Positions 46,025 to 53,400 of a DNA stretch of 64,000 nt are shown one piece after another; within the stretch, counting starts at the first letter, position 1, and each line of letters starts with the position of its first letter. The position numbers and the translations under genes were made by a program. The stretch comes from Helicobacter cappadocius. GTDB lineage: Bacteria > Campylobacterota > Campylobacteria > Campylobacterales > Helicobacteraceae. The DNA lies in contig NZ_JAUYZK010000006.1 of NCBI RefSeq assembly GCF_030688855.1, forward strand, positions 47,534 through 111,533. The letters run 5' to 3'. Under the pieces are notes generated by a model, which did not search any database, had not been told where the DNA came from, and saw nothing but the letters and a program-made list of their open reading frames with translations.

Positions 46025-47788
46025 TCATTTTGATACTTTCAAGTAGCCTTGTGATTTTAAAAGCTCCACGATTTCCTTAAAAATTGGGGCAGCGGTTTTG
46101 CCTCCATAATAGTCCTCGTTTTGATGAGAACCAAAGGCCACCACTCCAATTGTATAAATATTTTCGCTGTCTCTAACAAAACCAAAAAATGATCCATTAT
46201 ATAAACTATCATATTTTCCTTGTTTTGCAATTCTTGCCGTACCTGTTTTTCCTCCCACAATAAGCCCATCTACCTTTGCAGGTTTTCCTGTTCCAACATT
46301 CACCACTTTAATAAGCGTATCTTGCATTTTTTTAGCCGTAGCAGAAGAAATAACTTGTCTATTTGGAGGGAGTTTTGGAATATAAATATCTCCATTAGGT
46401 GCTTTGAGATTTTGTGTGAGATGCGGGGTAATGAGATAACCACCATTGGCAAATACGCTATATGCTCTCAAAAGCTGTATAAAAGTAGTTCTCAGTCCAT
46501 AGCCATAAGAAGCACTAGCCTTATAAGTCTCTCCACTCAATAATCTAACACTTGGAATCAGACCATTTTTTTCATAAGGCAAGTCAATCCCAGTATTTTC
46601 AGATAGTCCAAAACTCTTGAGTCCATCATAAAATTCCTTGCCACTCAATCGTTGTGTGATTTTTATCATTCCTACATTGCTTGAACGAATCAAAATATCC
46701 TCAATAATAGGATTTTTTAGAGGAATAGTATCATCACGAATTGTGTATTTTCCAAGCTTATACACACCTTTATTTAAATCGATGCTTTGCAACGGGTTGA
46801 TGAGATTTTTATCTAGCAGTATCGAATACACTATAGGTTTTATGGTGCTACCAGGCTCATAAGAAGTTTCAATCGCATCAACATTCAAAGAAGAGTAATC
46901 TGTTTTTTTGATATTTTTAGGATCAAAACGTTTGGTCGTTGCCAAAGAAAGAATCTCCCCTGTTTTGGGATTAATAATACCCACTACAATTTCTTTAGAT
47001 TTATATTTTTCATTCGCATTATCCAAGATTTCCTCTACCCTTTTTTGGAGCTTCAAAGGAATGCTAAGCTGGACATCAAAACCATCTTGACGAGCTTTAT
47101 ATTTAGAATCTTTATTTTGAATGATATTAAATCCTATATCACGTTTCCCCTCAAGTTTTCCATCTTGTTTGGGAGATAAAATCCCATCGCGATATTTTTC
47201 AATACCCTTCACGCCTTCTGTTGTAGTAATCCTTCCATTTTCGACTTTTTTGGTGTAGCCTATTACTGGTTCAAGAATATTTCCATAAGTGTAAATACGG
47301 CTCACCCCACTTACCTCAATTCCGATGCCCATTTTTTGTACAATCCGTCCATTTTTATCCTCATATTCTCTAAAAACATCATAAGCTAGAAGCTTAGAAT
47401 TCAGCTCTCTTAGATTTGCAGCGGTATTTGGACTGATGTTATAGGAAATCACAATATAGCCTTTTTGTGATATTTTCTCTAAAATAATAGGCTTTGGAAT
47501 ATCACTATAAATGGAAAAAAGATTTACAAAAAGCTGTTTCTTATCAGGATCGATTGATTCGGTATTCACACTGACTTTATAAAGTTTCTTGCTAGAAGCG
47601 AGATCAAAGCCATCTTGACTATAAATAGAACCTCTAGTGGCAACATCAGTTTTTGTAACAATAAGAGTGGGAATTTTACGGGGAATGATGATTTTGGTAT
47701 AAACGATAATGGCAAAAATACCAAAACACAATACGAGAACTAAAAATACAAGGAGGACTTTTTCTGATTTTCTTGATCTTTCATCCAT
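46025..47788 (-). CDS. ftsI: Peptidoglycan transpeptidase FtsI (PBP3)
   Basis: Division-specific class B penicillin-binding protein that cross-links septal peptidoglycan with FtsW. An N-terminal membrane helix (about residues 12-33) is followed by the PBP dimerisation domain (TRGSIYSQDGFDLA) and the transpeptidase domain. The active-site motifs are SxxK in EPGSTIKP (about 312-319), SSN in RSSNVGM and KTG in GGKTGTAR (about 510-517). 587 residues. It lies ten bases after fliE at the end of the flgB-flgC-fliE-ftsI series, as in H. pylori. Confidence 0.95.
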   Translation of the reverse strand: MDERSRKSEKVLLVFLVLVLCFGIFAIIVYTKIIIPRKIPTLIVTKTDVATRGSIYSQDGFDLASSKKLYKVSVNTESIDPDKKQLFVNLFSIYSDIPKPIILEKISQKGYIVISYNISPNTAANLRELNSKLLAYDVFREYEDKNGRIVQKMGIGIEVSGVSRIYTYGNILEPVIGYTKKVENGRITTTEGVKGIEKYRDGILSPKQDGKLEGKRDIGFNIIQNKDSKYKARQDGFDVQLSIPLKLQKRVEEILDNANEKYKSKEIVVGIINPKTGEILSLATTKRFDPKNIKKTDYSSLNVDAIETSYEPGSTIKPIVYSILLDKNLINPLQSIDLNKGVYKLGKYTIRDDTIPLKNPIIEDILIRSSNVGMIKITQRLSGKEFYDGLKSFGLSENTGIDLPYEKNGLIPSVRLLSGETYKASASYGYGLRTTFIQLLRAYSVFANGGYLITPHLTQNLKAPNGDIYIPKLPPNRQVISSATAKKMQDTLIKVVNVGTGKPAKVDGLIVGGKTGTARIAKQGKYDSLYNGSFFGFVRDSENIYTIGVVAFGSHQNEDYYGGKTAAPIFKEIVELLKSQGYLKVSK

Positions 47789-47798
47789 CTATATAAAC

Positions 47799-48101
47799 TT
47801 AAATTTGTGTCCTCAATATCTCTTTGTATGCACTAATAGCTTTATTTCTTACTTCTAGCATCAACTTCATGCTTGTCTCTGCCTTGCCAATAGCTATGGC
47901 AGCTTGATGCAAATCTTTTATCTGACCACTTGCCATATCAGCAAGAGCCTTATCAGAAGTTTCTTGAGCTTGATTAAGTTCATCAATAGACTTCTTCAAA
48001 AGCTTGGAAAACTCTCCGCCCTCATCTGGCTTCACAGGAGAGCTAGAAGAAACACCTGACAATGGCTTGGTAAGAGAGATATCATTTTTGATATTTTCCA
48101 T
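47799..48101 (-). CDS. fliE: Flagellar hook-basal body protein FliE
   Basis: Small exported protein that joins the MS ring to the rod. 100 residues. The C-terminal half is typical: AIAIGKAETSMKLMLEVRNKAISAYKEILRTQI-type helix, and the N-terminal part is low-complexity. ATG with a weak AAGGAAG upstream. It is the third gene of the rod operon (25 bases after flgC) and is followed by ftsI. Confidence 0.93.
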   Translation of the reverse strand: MENIKNDISLTKPLSGVSSSSPVKPDEGGEFSKLLKKSIDELNQAQETSDKALADMASGQIKDLHQAAIAIGKAETSMKLMLEVRNKAISAYKEILRTQI

Positions 48102-48125
48102 TTTGCTTCCTTAAACTTTAAATTC

Positions 48126-48620
48126 TCAAGCTTGTAACATCACAATAGCGTTACTTGCCATATTTTTAGCACTTTGAAATGCAGCTACATTTGCCTGATA
48201 TGCTCTTGTAGCTTCAATCAAATCAGCCATTTCGACGACGGGATTGACATTTGGATATGCCACATAACCTTCGGCATTTGCATCGGGGTTACTAGGATCA
48301 TACTTCATCAGAGGCTCTCTGTCGTCTCGAACGATTTTATCAACATACACACTCATTATAGCAGGTTTTGGCAACTTTCCAAAATCTCCCTCATCAAGAG
48401 GATCTTCATACTCTGCATTATTGTTATTCTTAGCAAGTTTTTCATTCAATACTTTATTAAAATCAAATGCCCTAAGTATCACTTCTTGTCGTCTATAAGG
48501 TCCTCCCTCATCAGTTCTAGTAGTATTAGCATTAGCAATATTTGAAGAAATAACATTGACTCGAAATCTTTGTGCAGATAATCCATACCCACTGATATCA
48601 AAACTAGATAAAAAAGCCAT
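48126..48620 (-). CDS. flgC: Flagellar basal-body rod protein FlgC
   Basis: Proximal rod protein. The N-terminal rod motif is ISGYGLSAQRFRVNVISSNIAN, and the C-terminus has EMADLIEATRAYQANVAAFQSAKNM. 164 residues, slightly longer than E. coli FlgC, as in other Campylobacterota. It follows flgB by 14 bases and belongs to the operon led by the sigma-54-type promoter at 49104-49122. Confidence 0.96.
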   Translation of the reverse strand: MAFLSSFDISGYGLSAQRFRVNVISSNIANANTTRTDEGGPYRRQEVILRAFDFNKVLNEKLAKNNNNAEYEDPLDEGDFGKLPKPAIMSVYVDKIVRDDREPLMKYDPSNPDANAEGYVAYPNVNPVVEMADLIEATRAYQANVAAFQSAKNMASNAIVMLQA

Positions 48621-48634
48621 TAAAACCCCTTTAA

Positions 48635-49084
48635 TTATAAATTCTTGCCTGAATCGATCGCATAAGCAAAAATTCCTTTATGCTTCTTCAGTGCCACTGT
48701 AAGTGCTTGATACATCACGCTGTTTTTTCCCATCTCACTTGTCTCGACATCTAAATCTACGCTATTGCCATCATTTCTAGCTAAATGTCCATCACGAAAA
48801 AACATTGAGGCTCTATTATCTTCAAAATCCTTCCCCTGAAGGTGTTTTGAAGAAGTTTGTGCCATCTTGAGTTCTAGATCTGGCTTGGCTTGAAGAATTT
48901 TTGCCTCCTCTTTAGCGAGATAGGATTCAAAATCAATATCTTTAGGTCTATAAAAAGGAGTATCCACATTTGCGATATTACTTGCTATTAAATCTTGCCT
49001 AACAGATCGATAGTCAAGTGCTTTATACACAAGAGGATATATCTTAGAAGACTCAAAATAAGACGAATTCATCACAAACTCCAT
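48635..49084 (-). CDS. flgB: Flagellar basal-body rod protein FlgB
   Basis: Most proximal rod subunit. It has the family pattern LVYKALDYRSVRQDLIASNIANVDTPFYRPKDIDFE near the N-terminus (split here for reading) and a C-terminal helix region with SVMYQALTVALKKHKGIFAYAI. 149 residues from the first ATG. A second ATG at 49072 has GGAG at six bases and gives MNSSYFESSKIYPLV; either start is possible. A sigma-54-type promoter lies 20-38 bases upstream. In H. pylori this gene is adjacent to ftsW; here 6.5 kb of surface genes separate them. Confidence 0.95.
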   Translation of the reverse strand: MEFVMNSSYFESSKIYPLVYKALDYRSVRQDLIASNIANVDTPFYRPKDIDFESYLAKEEAKILQAKPDLELKMAQTSSKHLQGKDFEDNRASMFFRDGHLARNDGNSVDLDVETSEMGKNSVMYQALTVALKKHKGIFAYAIDSGKNL

Positions 49085-49103
49085 AGATTTTATATCCTCT
49101 TAT

Positions 49104-49122
49104 CAAGCATTTTTTATTCCAT
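49104..49122 (-). promoter_or_regulatory. Sigma-54 (RpoN) type promoter of flgB-flgC-fliE
   Basis: On the minus strand the sequence reads TGGAATAAAAAATGCTTGA, with GG and GC separated by exactly ten bases. It lies about 20 bases upstream of flgB. The same element type precedes flgG at 5.3 kb, so both rod loci look RpoN-controlled. Confidence 0.72.
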
Positions 49123-49142
49123 TTTTTATGATTTTTTAGAGA

Positions 49143-50345
49143 CTATTTAGATTCTTTGAAAAAATTTTCGATATGTTTTTTGTCTTTTTTGAAATTCAAA
49201 AAAAGATTATCCCAAAATCCATCATAATCACTTTTATAAACTGCTTTGGTTTGTATTTTTGGCTTTAAATCTTCAAAAGTGGCATTCAAAAAATCTCTCA
49301 AATTAATATAATCTTGATAATATTGTCCTGAAACAAAATAATTTCGCTTGATCATTCCTAAATGAAACCAAAAATAACCCAAATTCCTAAAACCTGCATT
49401 TCCGACTAAATTCTGCATTTCAACGCCATGATCTTTGAAGTAACAAAATAAATTCTTAGAGTTTGGAGCAAATATACAAGTATCCACTCCACCATTTGTG
49501 CAGTAAAAACGATTGTAATGAAGAGATAGAGGGATAAAATAATCAAAGAGTTCTTTTTTATAAGTTTCTGATCTAAGGGTTGTTAGAGTTTTATTATTTG
49601 CACCAAGTTGCCCCCCCCCCCCCCGCAAGGTAAGCTGGAAACCACTCATTCCAAATAAACATTTTTTATTAATCCAAGTCACAAATGAAATATACACTCT
49701 AGTAGGCAATATGGAATAAAGAAAATTATAAAAGGGTCTAAAAAGTCTCCCAATAACTCTATTGATAAAACTCCGATGTGATTTAGCAAATCTATCTGCA
49801 TACAGAATATTATCTCTTAATTCTTTGAGTTTATCAGTCCAATAGATTTGATCTGCATCAATTTTCATATAGTATTTATATGAAATCTCTTTTAAACCAA
49901 AATTAGTGTAATGGGAAAAACTATGGATGGAATTATTTGGAATATCATCTTTCAAATCATTGGTATCATAAATATCAGTATCTTTAAAATGAGCAATAGT
50001 GGCAACTTCTGGGGTGTAATAAAATAATTTTATTTTCTCTGGATATTTTTGTTTCTTTTGTTTGCAAATTTCATAAGTTTCATCTATACCCCCATCATTG
50101 ATATATGGCTGAACAGTTATAATAAGCTCATCTAAGGCAGGAATAGCAGTTTCTATCGCCTCTGAAACGCTATAGCTTTCATTTTTTGCTCTCAAATGGC
50201 CACTAATACCTAATTTTCTAGGATTATCAAGTCTTCTTATCTCTTCAGTTCTTATGCTAAATGGAGAGTTTTCCTCAAGAGAAAAATATTCCTTATTTAA
50301 ATCATACTCATCAAAGACTAAATTAGGACTCTTCTTTAATTCCAT
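49143..50345 (-). CDS. Phase-variable GT-A type glycosyltransferase
   Basis: A cytoplasmic sugar transferase with a GT2-like nucleotide-sugar domain: HLRAKNESYSVSEAIETAIP with DELIITVQPYINDGG (about residues 52-87), and the metal-binding DxD in YMKIDADQIYW (about 158-168). The C-terminal half is uncharacterised. A run of 14 G at codons about 241-245 encodes RGGGG in QLTLRGGGGQLG. The frame is open here (400 residues), but loss or gain of one base would truncate the protein. It resembles in style the poly-G/C-containing LPS glycosyltransferases of H. pylori; the sugar and acceptor are unknown. It has an extended -10 promoter of its own and lies 63 bases behind the autotransporter gene, so LPS or the autotransporter itself could be the target. 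Confidence 0.82.
   Translation of the reverse strand: MELKKSPNLVFDEYDLNKEYFSLEENSPFSIRTEEIRRLDNPRKLGISGHLRAKNESYSVSEAIETAIPALDELIITVQPYINDGGIDETYEICKQKKQKYPEKIKLFYYTPEVATIAHFKDTDIYDTNDLKDDIPNNSIHSFSHYTNFGLKEISYKYYMKIDADQIYWTDKLKELRDNILYADRFAKSHRSFINRVIGRLFRPFYNFLYSILPTRVYISFVTWINKKCLFGMSGFQLTLRGGGGQLGANNKTLTTLRSETYKKELFDYFIPLSLHYNRFYCTNGGVDTCIFAPNSKNLFCYFKDHGVEMQNLVGNAGFRNLGYFWFHLGMIKRNYFVSGQYYQDYINLRDFLNATFEDLKPKIQTKAVYKSDYDGFWDNLFLNFKKDKKHIENFFKESK
49611..49624 (-). repeat. Poly-C/G tract (14) in the glycosyltransferase gene
   Basis: Fourteen consecutive C on the plus strand. This is the longest G/C homopolymer in the window and far longer than expected in an AT-rich genome. It is a typical slipped-strand contingency tract, currently in the ON frame. 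Confidence 0.92.
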
Positions 50346-50378
50346 CTCATCTCTCCGCTCAGATTATTTCTCAAGCCA

Positions 50379-50387
50379 ATTATATCA
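50379..50387 (-). promoter_or_regulatory. Extended -10 promoter of the glycosyltransferase gene
   Basis: On the minus strand TGATATAAT lies about 34 bases before the start codon, with GGAG as ribosome site. The glycosyltransferase can therefore be transcribed independently of the autotransporter. Confidence 0.55.
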
Positions 50388-50408
50388 GAAATGAGATTTT
50401 TGAAAAAC

Positions 50409-53400
50409 TTACTTTATCTCTTTTAGTATCGCTTTTATATTTTTCTTATTCAAAATTTCTGCAATTTTATTGGCGATATTTTGATTTTTTAACGCACCTT
50501 CTTTTGTTTTAAACCCACCCAAAAGATAATATCTAAATAGGATTTTTTTTGATTTCCCTGAAGCATCTTTAATGGTTTGATATTCATAAGAAACTTTATA
50601 AGGATATTTTCTTATGAATTTTTCCTGATTTGGAGTGAGTTTTGAATTGTTTTCCAAAGCATATACTACCCAATAATACCCCGATGGAAGTTTTACATCA
50701 TTGGAAGATGTTTCTTTTTGAGGCTCTTGCATCTGTTTGGCTTGTTTTATTTTAACGCTCTGTTTATTTAGAGTTTGTTTTCCAAAAGCATATCTTCCAC
50801 CCACAGAAACAAGGTAGGTTTGATTGTAATATTTACCTAAAAAAGAAGTATCAATATCTGCATACACTCTCCACTTTTGAGAAAGTATAGAATTTACTCC
50901 AAAACTTAGCATTGCCATTTGATTGGATGATACGCTCTGTTGTGCTTGTGAAAAATTTGTTTTTAAATAAATATTCCCTCCACCTGCAACATCGCCCACA
51001 TAAGAAAGGCCGAGCCTAAAATCTGTTTGATTTGAAGCGGTTTTGAGAGCATAGCCTACTACTCCCCCCACTCTTCCTCTGAAAGCAAGAATATTATCAA
51101 TCTTTGAATTCAAATAAGATCTTCCATTGATTTGATCAAATGATCCATTACCTACATATCCGAAAACAAATTCTGCTTGAGGCTCTAAATATAAAGAATG
51201 TCTAGAAGTTTCTAAATCCTTAAGCAAAAAATTCCATCTGTAGCCAAATTCTTCGCCCAGAGAAATCGTAGAAGAATTCAAATTATTATCAATATTTTGA
51301 TTCTTTGGTAATGAAAGTTTATTCATAATGAATGCGTATTTCAAAATAGTGTCAGTATAAAACCCTTCTTCAGAAACAAACGAATAATAAGCTCCCAATT
51401 CTATAGACTGAGCCTTTCCTGTAAAATCAGTGCCATTTAAAACATTATAGCCATAAGAGAGTGCTGCACCAAAATAAGATCTCGCACCACTATGAGGAAT
51501 AGAAAAATCATAACCCCCCTGTATATTTGTAGCGTAAGTTGTAACTTCCTCGCCTCTATTGCTCGTACTCATTCCATTAAATATTCTTCCCCAAGCACCC
51601 TGTGCATTTGAATTCCCCCTGAGTTCACCAAGTCTTTTATTTAAATCATTGATATTAGATAAGAAAATATTATAGTTAGTGCTAATAGCTGCTTGTGTCA
51701 TATCCTGATTGGCTTTGTTGATATGAACATCAGCAGACTTTATATAATAGTTCGTCCAAGGAAGAATAACAGGAGTTTTATCCGGGGAATCTGTTGATTC
51801 ATCTGTGGGTGATGTTGTAGCATCTGCTCCAACTAACATTTTCGCTGAAGAAACTGCTAAATCGGTACTTTCAGCAGGGGGGGGGGCTATAACAGGATCA
51901 CCACTAGAAGAATTTTCTTGTTTTGATTGAAATGTTGTATAAATAACATCATAACCTTGTTGAACACTAGAACTCTCGTTAAATTTTATATTTGGATTGC
52001 CCGTACTAGAATCATTAGCAACAGATAGAACAATGATATTTTTCTTACTCAAATCACCTACCAAAAAATGTTCAGAATTTTGAAATACTTGAAGGTAATT
52101 TGTCAATTCTTGATCTGTTGAATTACTGACCTTATCGATAATAATATGATCGGCTTTTTTATCTGTGGTTTCACTCGTATCTACATTGGGATTGTATGCC
52201 AAACGAAACACCGTATGACTTAGATCGTCGACTTCTTTTATATTCAAAGTTGAAAATGAAGTTCTGATATTTGAAGTACTAGAAGGAATACCCTGCGTCG
52301 CTAGATCAACCACGGCATTTTTTTGATTTAAGGTATCTCCAATAATATTGTCAAAATCTACAGAACTTGGAGCATTATCGTCATTAGATGAGAGTTTTGT
52401 AATGTTTGAGTTCCCTAAAAGAATCAGTTTTGAACCTTTGGAAAATTCAATAGAAATATTTCTATCAGAGATATTGAGATTCCCGATAAATGCAGCATTT
52501 TCATCAAGCACAGCTTCGTAGTTTTTTGGGGTTGTGGAGCCTGAAGAGTTCAAAGAATCGACCTCTCCTACTACCACTCCAGATATTTTAGCACTATAAG
52601 TTGTGCTATCAGTAATTTTATCAATATGGAAAGTCGCCATATTCGAGCTAAAAACATCTCGATAAGGAGCAAGAATTGATTCTGCTTTGGCTGCATCTAG
52701 TCTAATAAGCAGACCATCTTGGAAAATATGCCCATTGACTTTAACTTGTGTTTTAGTTGTGTCAGATGAAGTAGGATCAAAGGAGGCTGGATCGTTAAAA
52801 TCTGTTGTATCGCCTATAGACTTTGAAGTTGCCGAAACAGCTGTAGTTGTATCTTTTTTGATCGTATCAGAAAAAAGTATGTTGGTGTTTCCGCCAGTAT
52901 AGTTGAAATGTGCGATACCTTTAATATCTCCTGAGAGTGCAATGTTACTAGTCCCTGAAGAAGTATTCACAAAAAACTCTGGACCACTGCCTTCATATAA
53001 AAAAGCTTTTGTGAGAGGATTGCTTTTGAGTTTAGTGATAAGTTCATTGGAAAAAGATAAAGTAATATTAGCAACCCCTCCAGTTGTGTTTATAGCTCCT
53101 CCCAAATACAAAGAGTCTTGGAAATCAACTTTATTCACGCCACCTTGCGTGTCAATCATCCCTCCATAATTTGATATTCCTGAAGCATTCAAATAACTAG
53201 TAAGCATAGCAGGTGTGATAGAAGAAATCAAAGCTGATTTTTCATCATCGCTCATGGTGCTAACATCAACTGACGAGCCCGAATCTGACTTTGGAAAAAA
53301 GGTATCAGTACTAGCAAAAGAAATTTTACTAACATCTGAAGAAAAAATCGCATTAGAACTCCCAGCTAATCCAACCAATGAGCCTAGCATACTCGTGCCA

